Of a DNA stretch of 64,000 nt, positions 49,844 through 57,373 are shown piece by piece. Origin of the DNA: Pradoshia sp. D12 (GTDB lineage: Bacteria > Bacillota > Bacilli > Bacillales > Pradoshiaceae); contig NZ_CP044545.1 in the NCBI RefSeq assembly GCF_008935075.1, positions 1,391,501 through 1,455,500 of the forward strand. Direction: 5' to 3'. The position numbers and the translations under genes are program-made. Position 1 is the stretch's first letter; each line of letters opens with the position of its first letter. The notes under the pieces were generated by a model. That model saw only the letters and a list, made by a program, of their open reading frames with translations, did not search any database and had not been told where the DNA came from.

Positions 49844-50296
49844 GTGATTACATTTGAACGCGTAACAGAAGAGAATTTATATATAGCAAAAGAAATGATG
49901 GATTCTAATTCTTCCTATTTTGATAATGAGTACGGTATATCGAAAAATAGGGAGGAAGTGTTAAAATTATTAACTCCAAACCAAGGTGATTATTTGATTA
50001 AAGCCGAGGATACGTATATTGGACTAACTGCTTTTATGGAGCATAAAGAGGAGCAGCTCGTTACGATTAATCTGATGATCATTCATGCAGATTACCAGGG
50101 ATTTGGTTATGGTACTACAGCCTACTATGAATTGGAGGATCTATTTATCAAGCGTGGATTTAAAAAAACTACACTGAATGTGAGAAGTGATAACAACAGA
50201 ATCAAATTATTTTGGGAGAGAAATGGGTATACAGCTAGTGAACAAGATACAAGTAATGAGAAAGATAGGGTTCATTACGAAAAGCATCTAGTTTAG
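49844..50296 (+). CDS. GNAT family N-acetyltransferase
   Basis: A 150-residue GNAT protein. The acetyl-CoA loop is visible as HADYQGFGYGTTAYYELED, a Q-x-x-G-x-G type motif A, preceded by the beta4 strand VTINLMII and followed by the NNRIKLFWERNGYTA motif B region. The substrate is unknown. The start is GTG 49844 with GGGAGAGTGA upstream. It has terminators on both sides and, to my knowledge of Bacillus gene order, is not part of the ancestral rnjB-tepA neighbourhood, so it may have been acquired with the adjacent non-coding block. Confidence 0.85.
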   Translation: MITFERVTEENLYIAKEMMDSNSSYFDNEYGISKNREEVLKLLTPNQGDYLIKAEDTYIGLTAFMEHKEEQLVTINLMIIHADYQGFGYGTTAYYELEDLFIKRGFKKTTLNVRSDNNRIKLFWERNGYTASEQDTSNEKDRVHYEKHLV

Positions 50297-50310
50297 TTTT
50301 AAGGTTACAG

Positions 50311-50345
50311 GCGGCTTGTTATAGAAAAGCCGCTCTGTTTTGTTT
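50311..50345 (+). terminator. Intrinsic terminator after the acetyltransferase
   Basis: GCGGCTT (50311-50317) pairs with AAGCCGC (50327-50333), followed by the T-rich TCTGTTTTGTTT. Confidence 0.72.
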
Positions 50346-50412
50346 CTGCTCACATTTAAGACTGATGATATGGAAGTAATTTCACCAATCAAAAAAAATA
50401 AAAAAAATTTAA

Positions 50413-50427
50413 ATGAAAACGGTTTAT
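50413..50427 (+). promoter_or_regulatory. Candidate CcpA (cre) site over the ncRNA promoter
   Basis: The 15-base segment fits the cre consensus WTGNAANCGNWNNCW at 14 of 15 positions; the penultimate C is an A. It overlaps the -35 element of the SigB-like promoter at 50422, so binding would be expected to repress. Confidence 0.4.
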
Positions 50428-50445
50428 TCTCTTAGAAATGGGTAT
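50422..50445 (+). promoter_or_regulatory. SigB-type promoter for the large ncRNA
   Basis: GTTTAT (50422-50427), a 12-base spacer and GGGTAT (50440-50445). The SigB consensus is GTTTAA, 12-15 bases, GGGTAT, so 11 of 12 positions agree. An overlapping TATATA could serve SigA but has only a poor -35. The expected start is near 50452. Confidence 0.68.
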
Positions 50446-50451
50446 TATATA

Positions 50452-51105
50452 AATAAGAAAGGAGGAAACAATAAAGTTTAACACTTCAGGTGACTCAATC
50501 ATATAGTGTTCGTTCCGTAAAAGGAAGCTTAAGTAATAAGAGTGAACGATATATGATCGAAACTATTTCTAAAAGGATTATGTGAATCTTAAACAAATGT
50601 GATAATGTGGTTTAATTCTAATGGTGAATTCTTAGGAAATTAACTCAAATGGGGAAGGATTGAAAGACAGATTTATACTGGATAGTAAGAAGTTTCAGTA
50701 TAAAAAAGTCCAGATATGTTTAACCAAAAGCCTTTCACCGGATATTTTTCAAAAGGGTGGAGTTAATAATAATAGGATTCTTACCAAATGAAAAACCAAA
50801 AAAGGCAAGGTGATGGTCACAATTGGATAAGAGTGGAATGGTTGTTTAGTTCCACATAATCAGGATTGATTGAAATGGAAAATCGGGTATGAGTAACCAA
50901 TAATTGAATATGCAGTGTGTTTTCAAGGTAAACGTAAAAGGTGTAAAGAAACCTTTATAATGCGGAACTAACACACTTCAGCTGAAAAGTTTGTACAGAA
51001 GTACCGGGCAGTAAAAAGTTATAATCAGCTGATGCATGGTTGAGTCTCCTAAGGTGTTAAACGATTGTTTCTCCTCAAGAATCCTAAATAAGGATTCTTT
51101 TTTTT
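50452..51105 (+). ncRNA. Large structured non-coding RNA (about 650 nt), family unassigned
   Basis: No frame of useful length exists in this stretch on either strand. Its ends are complementary. Bases 50476-50502 pair with 51036-51062 over 27 positions with only two mismatches and two G-U pairs. GGAGGAAACAAT (50461-50472) pairs with 51064-51074 with one bulge. Internal helices: 50510-50515/50544-50549, 50574-50579/50585-50590, 50672-50680/50696-50704 (9 perfect pairs), 50720-50724/50762-50766, 50833-50838/50850-50855, 50914-50921/50970-50977 enclosing 50937-50942/50951-50956, and TCAGCTGA 50978-50985/51025-51032. A SigB-like promoter precedes it and a perfect terminator ends it. It may belong to or resemble the OLE/ROOL/GOLLD class of giant RNAs, but I cannot assign it. 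Confidence 0.8.
51077..51105 (+). terminator. Intrinsic terminator of the large ncRNA
   Basis: AAGAATCCT (51077-51085) pairs perfectly with AGGATTCTT (51091-51099) around AAATA, with the T run extending to 51105. It begins three bases after the closing helix of the RNA. Confidence 0.93.
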
Positions 51106-51157
51106 GTATGTACTAAGTGCCCCTCAAATTGAATGGAAATGATTCCGCTGTACATAC
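51106..51157 (+). repeat. Inverted repeat upstream of tepA
   Basis: GTATGTAC (51106-51113) is the inverse of GTACATAC (51150-51157). TTGAAT (51129-51134) and CATACT (51153-51158) with an 18-base spacer inside it could be a weak tepA promoter. Confidence 0.4.
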
Positions 51158-51193
51158 TAAAGGGGAGAGCGTTTTTGTAGAGGGGGATTAAGA

Positions 51194-51931
51194 GTGGATA
51201 AAAAGTTAGAGGTACCTCATGAGGAAAAGCCAGTGGATGATAATAAGGGAGCTCCCAGTGCACTTGTAGATAAGATACAAGCTTTGGGACAAACCAATGT
51301 GCCGCAGTTGCCAAAAGATTCAACCATCCATTGTTTAACGATTATAGGGCAAATAGAGGGTCATGTACAATTACCTCCACAGAATAAAACAACAAAATAT
51401 GAACATGTTATTCCACAGCTGGTGGCAATAGAACAAAATCCTGATATTAAAGGGTTATTGGTTATCTTAAATACCGTTGGGGGTGATGTGGAAGCAGGGC
51501 TTGCTATGTCAGAAATGATTGCTTCTCTATCAAAGCCGACTGTATCTATCGTTTTGGGGGGAGGTCATAGTATCGGCGTCCCTATTGCAACTAGCTGTGA
51601 CTATTCTTTCATAGCAGAAACAGCTACTATGACAATTCACCCTATTCGTCTTACAGGACTTGTAATCGGAGTACCCCAATCATTTGAATATCTTGATAAA
51701 ATGCAGGATCGGGTTGTGAATTTTGTGGTCAAGCACTCAGACATTAATGAAGACACATTTAAGGATTTGATGTTTGCGAGAGGAAATCTTGCGAGAGATA
51801 TTGGAACAAATGTAGTGGGGGAAGATGCTGTGAAAACAGGTTTAATTGATGAGGTTGGCGGAATCGGTGCAGCGATTTCAAAGCTTAACGAGATGATAAG
51901 AGAAAAAAGTGACTCTTCGAAAGGAGATTAA
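51194..51931 (+). CDS. tepA: ClpP-like translocation-enhancing protease TepA
   Basis: TepA is a ClpP-fold protein linked to protein translocation and germination/spore functions in B. subtilis. The 245-residue product has [36 protein letters not shown] and [13 protein letters not shown] with a putative catalytic Ser126, then [11 protein letters not shown] with His149. The start is GTG 51194 with AGAGGGGG upstream. ylzJ follows after 2 bases, as in B. subtilis. Confidence 0.95.
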   Translation: MDKKLEVPHEEKPVDDNKGAPSALVDKIQALGQTNVPQLPKDSTIHCLTIIGQIEGHVQLPPQNKTTKYEHVIPQLVAIEQNPDIKGLLVILNTVGGDVEAGLAMSEMIASLSKPTVSIVLGGGHSIGVPIATSCDYSFIAETATMTIHPIRLTGLVIGVPQSFEYLDKMQDRVVNFVVKHSDINEDTFKDLMFARGNLARDIGTNVVGEDAVKTGLIDEVGGIGAAISKLNEMIREKSDSSKGD

Positions 51932-51933
51932 AT

Positions 51934-52143
51934 ATGACTTTTTATACAATTATGCCTTTGGATACTTTGATGTATGAAGAATTATATCAAGCCAGTCATG
52001 AAATGTTTAAGAAGGATGGTATTCCGTTTATTGGTGAAAGATTACCTAATGGAGCAGTAAAGGTTAACCGGATTATCAGTACAGATCCGAATGATTACTT
52101 ATCAGAGACACTTGCGCCAGGAGCGGTAATTAACAACCTGTAA
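51934..52143 (+). CDS. ylzJ: YlzJ-like small protein
   Basis: A 69-residue protein of the YlzJ family, found between tepA and spoIIIE in Bacillus. It begins MTFYTIMPLDTLMYEELYQ and contains ISTDPNDYLSETLAPG. Function is unknown. AAAGGAG lies upstream inside the tepA end, so it is probably co-translated with tepA. Confidence 0.88.
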   Translation: MTFYTIMPLDTLMYEELYQASHEMFKKDGIPFIGERLPNGAVKVNRIISTDPNDYLSETLAPGAVINNL

Positions 52144-52166
52144 TAGCAGTCAGTGTGTATTATTTA

Positions 52167-52175
52167 TGCTATAAT
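52167..52175 (+). promoter_or_regulatory. Probable extended -10 promoter of spoIIIE
   Basis: TGC-TATAAT at 52167-52175; no clear -35 at the expected place. It lies just ahead of the hairpin at 52193. Confidence 0.5.
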
Positions 52176-52192
52176 AAAGGGTGAACGGGGTA

Positions 52193-52215
52193 AAGGCAGC
52201 CAAGTTGGCTGCTTT
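52193..52215 (+). terminator. Terminator-like hairpin before spoIIIE
   Basis: GCAGCCA (52196-52202) pairs with TGGCTGC (52206-52212), extendable by A-T and G-U pairs, followed by TTTCTTTCGTTTTT. It either ends the tepA-ylzJ transcript or attenuates transcription from the promoter at 52167. Confidence 0.7.
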
Positions 52216-52253
52216 CTTTCGTTTTTAATTCTATATGAAATACGGGTGGTCGA

Positions 52254-54587
52254 ATGAGTAAGAAAAAAAAGAAATCTCGCTCCAAAAAAGGTGACCAAAT
52301 AAAGTCAACTTTAAAATATGAAATATCGGGACTTTCTATATTTGGGTTTTCTGCGATTGCGATGGCAAAGCTTGGGGCAGTAGGTACTTCATTCGTGTTT
52401 CTTTCTAGGTTTTTTATGGGTGAGTGGTACATTTTACTTCTGCTTGGCTTAATGGTCTTTGGTGTGTTACTAATGTGGAAAAGAGAGATTCCGTTCTTTT
52501 TTAAACGCCAGCTGGTCGGTATATACTTCATTATTTTAGCAATCTTACTCTCATCACATATTATTTTATTTGAGAATTTGTCCTCTAATAATGGATTTAC
52601 CCAGCCAAGTGTCATTTTAAATACCTGGGAAATCTTTTGGATGGAATTACAGGGAACTGCAAGTACCATTGATCTTGGCGGTGGGATGATAGGTGCAATC
52701 CTTTATGCCGTCTTCCATTTTTTATTTGCAGATGCCGGCAGTAAATTTATTTCATTTTTATTGATTGTTGCAGGTTTAATTCTTATAACCGGTAAAGGCT
52801 TAAGTGATTCAATTGGCAAAGTACTTGGTGCGATTGGAAGATTTATCGTCAGCCAGTGGAAATCGTTTATGGCTGAACTGCGAGAGCCTAAGACTTCAAA
52901 GAATAAAAACAAAAACCAGAAAGCTAAAAGTAAAAGTGAATCGGTACAAGCTTCCTCAGTACTACAAGATGAGGGAAGTAATCCAGAAAAAGAAGATACA
53001 CTTGAAGAAAGAATTATTTCGAATTTTGCTGATCGTGCCTATTTGGATGAGGAAATTGATGATAAGAAAAATGATGATCAGATAAGTAAACCAAATGATA
53101 GCACAGAAGCTCCTGCTGAACCTGTGCCACATATGAATTTTACAGAAGTTGAAAATGTGGACTATAAACTTCCAAAATTATCGCTATTGAAGTCACCAAA
53201 AAAAGCAGATCAAAGTGGAGAATATGAATTAATACATACAAATGCTGAGAAATTAGAGAGTACTTTTAAAAGCTTTGGAGTGAAAGCTAGGGTCACTCAA
53301 GTTCACTTAGGACCTGCAGTTACGAAATATGAAGTACATCCTGATGTAGGTGTAAAGGTTAGTAAGATTGTGTCATTATCAGACGATCTGGCATTAGCGC
53401 TCGCTGCTAAGGATATACGTATTGAAGCACCAATCCCAGGTAAATCAGCGATTGGGATAGAAGTGCCTAATTCAGATGTAGCAGTCGTTTCATTAAGAGA
53501 GGTTCTCGAGGTACAGCCTTCTGAAAAAAGCGGTTCTAAACTATTAATTGCTTTGGGTAGAGACATATCAGGTGAAGCAGTTTCTGCTGAACTGAATAAA
53601 ATGCCTCACTTACTCGTAGCCGGAGCAACCGGAAGCGGGAAAAGTGTCTGTATTAACGGAATCATTACTAGTGTACTCATGAGAGCAAAACCACATGAAG
53701 TTAAAATGATGATGATTGATCCAAAAATGGTGGAGTTAAATGTTTATAATGGAATTCCTCATCTATTAGCTCCAGTTGTAACGGATCCTAAAAAAGCAGC
53801 TCAGGCATTAAAGAAAGTTGTTATGGAAATGGAAAGACGTTATGAGCTGTTTTCCCACTCAGGAACTCGAAATATTGAGGGGTACAATGACTTAGTGACG
53901 AGACAAAATTTAGAAGAAGGCGAAAAAAATCCTTTATTGCCATATATTATTGTCATTGTGGATGAGTTGGCAGACCTTATGATGGTTGCGTCCAGCGAGG
54001 TGGAGGATGCGATAACAAGGCTTGCACAAATGGCAAGGGCTGCAGGCATACATTTGATTATTGCAACCCAGCGGCCATCTGTAGATGTTATAACAGGAGT
54101 TATAAAAGCTAACATACCATCAAGGATTGCCTTTAGTGTTTCCTCCCAAATTGATTCAAGAACCATATTAGATATGGGAGGGGCAGAAAAACTTCTCGGT
54201 CGCGGGGATATGTTATTCCTGCCTGTAGGTGCGTCAAAGCCAGTACGGGTACAAGGTGCCTTTTTATCAGATCAGGAAGTGGAAGATGTAGTAGACTTCG
54301 TGATTTCTCAGCAAAGAGCCCAATATCAAGAGAATATGATTCCGGATGAAGTTCAGGAAACAGTAAGTGAATCAACAGATGACTTATATGATGAAGCCGT
54401 CAAATTAATTGCTGATATGCAAACCGCCTCTGTTTCGATGCTCCAAAGACGATTCAGGATTGGGTATACAAGGGCTGCACGTTTGATCGATGAGATGGAA
54501 GCTCGCGGTGTCGTTGGTCCGTATGAAGGAAGCAAACCAAGAACTGTACTTGTTCCCAAGGACTTCGATCAAGCTAGTAATTCATAA
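52254..54587 (+). CDS. spoIIIE: DNA translocase SpoIIIE/FtsK
   Basis: SpoIIIE pumps the chromosome into the forespore and clears DNA from division septa. The 777-residue protein has a basic N-terminus, four membrane helices (about residues 20-185), a polar linker, and the motor with Walker [14 protein letters not shown] (near residue 456), Walker [14 protein letters not shown] and the FtsK segment [20 protein letters not shown]. The C-terminal winged-helix gamma domain includes [21 protein letters not shown], which reads SRS/KOPS-type sequences. Length is close to the 789 known for B. subtilis. Confidence 0.97.
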   Translation: MSKKKKKSRSKKGDQIKSTLKYEISGLSIFGFSAIAMAKLGAVGTSFVFLSRFFMGEWYILLLLGLMVFGVLLMWKREIPFFFKRQLVGIYFIILAILLSSHIILFENLSSNNGFTQPSVILNTWEIFWMELQGTASTIDLGGGMIGAILYAVFHFLFADAGSKFISFLLIVAGLILITGKGLSDSIGKVLGAIGRFIVSQWKSFMAELREPKTSKNKNKNQKAKSKSESVQASSVLQDEGSNPEKEDTLEERIISNFADRAYLDEEIDDKKNDDQISKPNDSTEAPAEPVPHMNFTEVENVDYKLPKLSLLKSPKKADQSGEYELIHTNAEKLESTFKSFGVKARVTQVHLGPAVTKYEVHPDVGVKVSKIVSLSDDLALALAAKDIRIEAPIPGKSAIGIEVPNSDVAVVSLREVLEVQPSEKSGSKLLIALGRDISGEAVSAELNKMPHLLVAGATGSGKSVCINGIITSVLMRAKPHEVKMMMIDPKMVELNVYNGIPHLLAPVVTDPKKAAQALKKVVMEMERRYELFSHSGTRNIEGYNDLVTRQNLEEGEKNPLLPYIIVIVDELADLMMVASSEVEDAITRLAQMARAAGIHLIIATQRPSVDVITGVIKANIPSRIAFSVSSQIDSRTILDMGGAEKLLGRGDMLFLPVGASKPVRVQGAFLSDQEVEDVVDFVISQQRAQYQENMIPDEVQETVSESTDDLYDEAVKLIADMQTASVSMLQRRFRIGYTRAARLIDEMEARGVVGPYEGSKPRTVLVPKDFDQASNS

Positions 54588-54606
54588 AAAGAGCAGTATA
54601 GATACC

Positions 54607-54648
54607 AAACCCGAAAGTTAGATTTAAAAACTAACTTTTGGGTTTTTT
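54607..54648 (+). terminator. Intrinsic terminator after spoIIIE
   Basis: A 15-base stem, AAACCCGAAAGTTAG (54607-54621) with CTAACTTTTGGGTTT (54631-54645), with one G-U pair, followed by TTT. Confidence 0.92.
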
Positions 54649-55027
54649 AGTATGTTAAATAACTGAATTTTGAACTGTAAAGAAATTTTATAAGTGAGTA
54701 TTTTTTCAAAAAGTTATCAATAATTTTATATTAGGATAATTTATTTATTTTTACTTAAATTCATGTTAAATTAAAATCGAATTAGCAAACATATATATAT
54801 ATAATTATCAGGAAATAATTTTTCCGGATAAGAAGTACATGCACTTATTTATTGTACATATTTGTATAATACAAAAGCGAAAAATTGTACCCAAGTACAC
54901 AATGCACCATTTAAGTATGGATTTTCTATAATCATTTAACAGATTCATCTAAAACGATGTTATGTGTAAAAGGATAGGGAAAAGCTCATACTATATGGAG
55001 CACCGACTAATTATTTTGGAGGTTGTT
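54649..55027 (+). other. AT-rich regulatory gap upstream of the first BMP lipoprotein gene
   Basis: No gene is seen. The region is very AT-rich. It contains a CodY-like box (54803-54817) inside an 11-position imperfect hairpin (TTATCAGGAAA/TTTCCGGATAA, 54805-54831), TATAAT-like boxes at 54865-54870 and 54927-54932 without good -35 elements, and GTAC-centred inverted repeats (54855-54900). Confidence 0.5.
54803..54817 (+). promoter_or_regulatory. Candidate CodY box
   Basis: The 15 bases agree with the CodY consensus AATTTTCWGAAAATT at 12 of 15 positions. CodY is known to control the nucleoside importer nupNOPQ in B. subtilis, and this site precedes the equivalent locus. The distance to the start codon is long (about 210 bases), which lowers confidence. 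Confidence 0.4.
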
Positions 55028-56116
55028 ATGTTGAAAAAGAGTAAATTTGGACTGGCTTTGTCTCTTGTGCTAGCTGCTAGTACCATTCTTGGTGCTTGCG
55101 GAAGCAAAGAGGAGAGCAATGAAGGCGGCACGGCCAATGAGAAAAATAATTTCACTGTCGCAATGGTTAGTGACACAGGTGGTATTGATGACAAATCCTT
55201 CAATCAATCTGCATGGGAAGGTATTCAAGCTTTTGGTAAAGAGAATGGATTAAAAGAAGGTAAAAACGGCTATACCTACCTGCAATCTGAATCAGATGCT
55301 GATTACACCACAAACTTAAACCAACTTGTACGCCAAAAGTATAATTTAATATATGGTGTCGGATTCACAATGGAGGATGCAATTAAAGAAGCGGCTGATC
55401 AAAATCCGGATGGGAAATTTGCAATTATCGACTCAGTGGTTGAAGCTGATAACGTTGCAAGTATCACATTTAAGGAGCATGAAGGTTCATTTATTGTAGG
55501 TGTTATTGCCGGTATGCAAACAAAATCCAATAAAGTTGGCTTTGTAGGTGGAATAGAGAACCCGCTAATTCAAAAATTTGAAAAGGGCTTTATTGCTGGT
55601 GTTAAAACAGTAAATCCTAATGCTGAAGTACAAGTGAAATATACAGGAAGTTTCAGTGATGCATCTCTTGGTAAAGCAACAGCATCAGCTATGTATAAAT
55701 CAGGTATTGATGTCATTTATCACGCAGCAGGAAATGGTGGTAAAGGAGTCTTCACTGAGGCAAAAAACATTAAGAAAAGCAATCCTGAAAAAGATATATG
55801 GGTAATTGGTGTAGATAAAGACCAAGCTGATGAAGGTGAAATCAGCGGTACAGACATGAACGTAACGCTCACCTCCATGGTTAAGCGTGTTGACTTAGCT
55901 GTACAAGAAGTTTCAAAACAAGCGATGGAAGGATCCTTCCCAGGAGGAAAGAACGTAGAGTTTGGTCTTGAAAATAATGGTGTTGATATTGCACCGACTA
56001 AAGATAACTTATCTGACGATATACTTAAAAAAGTTGATGAATATAAAGGTAAAATTAAGAATGGTGATATAAAAGTACCATCTACTCAAAAAGAACTTGA
56101 TGCATTTTTAAAATAA
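55028..56116 (+). CDS. BMP-family nucleoside-binding lipoprotein (first copy)
   Basis: A substrate-binding lipoprotein of the BMP/PnrA (NupN-like) family, which bind purine nucleosides for ABC import. ATG 55028 is chosen (362 residues) with TTTTGGAGG upstream. The signal peptide ends in the lipobox LGAC with Cys24. [19 protein letters not shown] is the family's N-terminal ligand motif, and [20 protein letters not shown] is also diagnostic. It is closely similar to the product of 57374-58459. It stands alone, followed by a terminator and a GntR regulator. Confidence 0.93.
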   Translation: MLKKSKFGLALSLVLAASTILGACGSKEESNEGGTANEKNNFTVAMVSDTGGIDDKSFNQSAWEGIQAFGKENGLKEGKNGYTYLQSESDADYTTNLNQLVRQKYNLIYGVGFTMEDAIKEAADQNPDGKFAIIDSVVEADNVASITFKEHEGSFIVGVIAGMQTKSNKVGFVGGIENPLIQKFEKGFIAGVKTVNPNAEVQVKYTGSFSDASLGKATASAMYKSGIDVIYHAAGNGGKGVFTEAKNIKKSNPEKDIWVIGVDKDQADEGEISGTDMNVTLTSMVKRVDLAVQEVSKQAMEGSFPGGKNVEFGLENNGVDIAPTKDNLSDDILKKVDEYKGKIKNGDIKVPSTQKELDAFLK

Positions 56117-56119
56117 GAT

Positions 56120-56151
56120 AAAGGGATAAGGGCCTCGGTCCTTATCCCTTT
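56120..56151 (+). terminator. Intrinsic terminator after the first BMP gene
   Basis: AAAGGGATAAGG (56120-56131) pairs perfectly with CCTTATCCCTTT (56140-56151). A related hairpin follows the second BMP gene, which fits duplication of gene plus flank. Confidence 0.82.
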
Positions 56152-56397
56152 AATCTCTAAAGGACCTATTAGGACTTAGCAAAGGGAAAATAGTTTTGAG
56201 GATGGACCACGATGCCAGTCTTTCGTAATTAGGCTAGAAGAATATGAAAGGTATTTTAGAAAAATATTAAAAGTCAGTCACATGGTACAAAAGGGTAGCC
56301 TAGCGATTAGATGGAAAATAGATATTTATTGAATTTTTTTTCAGTTTATGTTTTAACAGAATATTTATAATATATAAACTTTTTTTGTAGGAAAAAA

Positions 56398-56461
56398 GAC
56401 TTACGTGAAAAAAAGTCAGATATACCAGGGTTTTTTCGACATTTCCGTGAAAAAAAACGGA
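56398..56461 (+). repeat. Two hairpin-embedded copies of CGTGAAAAAAA
   Basis: Copy one at 56404-56414 is flanked by GACTT/AAGTC (56398-56417). Copy two at 56446-56456 is flanked by TCCGT/ACGGA (56444-56461). The copies are 42 bases apart, about four helical turns, and could be paired operator half-sites. Confidence 0.4.
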
Positions 56462-56463
56462 TA

Positions 56464-56478
56464 AGGTAACGCTTCCAA
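56464..56478 (-). promoter_or_regulatory. Candidate CcpA (cre) site upstream of the GntR gene
   Basis: Read on the - strand, TTGGAAGCGTTACCT fits the degenerate cre consensus WTGNAANCGNWNNCW at all 15 positions. Cre sites act in either orientation. Confidence 0.5.
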
Positions 56479-56594
56479 AATATGATATTTTTGTGAATAG
56501 CTATTTCTTTCTTTGGAAATACATGATAAATTATGAGTGGTTAGTAGATAACATCAATAGAATGAGAGTGGGAAATTTCCTGGGGGAAAAGAGT

Positions 56595-57320
56595 ATGTCT
56601 ATCAGACACGACAACCGACAATTATATCTGCAAGTAATCGACAAGATTAGACAGGACATAAGAACCGGTATCTATAAGGAGCATGAAAAATTGCCATCTG
56701 AGTCTGAATGGGCCAAAATACTCGGTGTGAGTAGAGCGACATTAAGAGAAGCACTCAGAATTTTGGAAGAGGATAATGTGATTATACGCAGGCATGGGGT
56801 AGGTACTTTTGTGAATTCCACTCCTTTATTCTCTTCGGGAATTGAACAATTAAAGAGTGTGACAGATATGATTTGCGAAGCGAACATGAAACCAGGAACA
56901 ATTTTTTTAAACTCATTCATAGAGGGTGCAACAGAAGAAGATATGCGAAGGTTCGACTGTCAAATTGAGGATCAGTTTTTAGTAATCGAGCGAGTCAGAA
57001 CTGCTAATGGGGAACCTGTCGTTTATTGCTTGGACAAGATACCTGTTCGTGTGTTACCGGAACCATCTCTTTATCAAGAGGAATCATTACTTCATGTCTT
57101 AGAAAGAACTGCCGGTATACAAATTACATACGCTGTGGCTGATATCGAACCACATGGCTATCACGAAAAGATTTCACCTATTTTAAATTGCAAATTGGAC
57201 ACTGCTCTGCTTTTACTAAAACAAACTCACTATGATAGTAAGGACAAACCATATCTATACTCGGCCAACTTCTTTAAAGCGGATACATTTCGCTTTCATA
57301 TTTTGCGTAAAAGAACATAA
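56595..57320 (+). CDS. ymfC: GntR-family (HutC/UTRA) transcriptional regulator, YmfC-like
   Basis: ATG 56595 (241 residues) follows GGGGGAAAAGAG. The winged helix is seen as [40 protein letters not shown] and [11 protein letters not shown] (residues about 8-75). A C-terminal UTRA ligand-binding domain (about 95-240) follows. It lies between two paralogous nucleoside-binding lipoprotein genes, so control of the nucleoside transporter by a nucleoside or related ligand is inferred. ymfC follows spoIIIE in B. subtilis too, supporting orthology. Confidence 0.88.
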   Translation: MSIRHDNRQLYLQVIDKIRQDIRTGIYKEHEKLPSESEWAKILGVSRATLREALRILEEDNVIIRRHGVGTFVNSTPLFSSGIEQLKSVTDMICEANMKPGTIFLNSFIEGATEEDMRRFDCQIEDQFLVIERVRTANGEPVVYCLDKIPVRVLPEPSLYQEESLLHVLERTAGIQITYAVADIEPHGYHEKISPILNCKLDTALLLLKQTHYDSKDKPYLYSANFFKADTFRFHILRKRT

Positions 57321-57373
57321 TTTATGCGCAAAATAAGAGAACTACTGCCAAAAAAATATAGGGGGTTAAGACC

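Larger units (their letters stand above)
56152..56594 (+). other. Gap upstream of the GntR regulator gene
   Basis: About 440 bases without a credible gene. It contains the repeated CGTGAAAAAAA motif in two small hairpins (56398-56461) and a perfect match to the cre consensus (56464-56478). The first 240 bases show nothing recognisable. Confidence 0.5.

Noticed and set aside
50413-50481. A 22-codon frame starting ATG at 50413, through the ncRNA promoter
   Set aside because: There is no ribosome-binding site, it overlaps the best SigB-like promoter, and its composition looks like ordinary AT-rich DNA.
50452-51105. Assigning the large RNA to OLE, ROOL, GOLLD, tmRNA, RNase P RNA, or a group I or II intron
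   Set aside because: I see none of the sequence signatures I know for tmRNA, RNase P or introns. The gene context does not match OLE, and no phage genes support ROOL or GOLLD. A covariance search is needed, so the family is left open.
54649-55027. The very AT-rich region after spoIIIE as a replication origin or attachment site
   Set aside because: No DnaA-box cluster, iterons, tRNA or integrase is present. AT-richness alone is not evidence.
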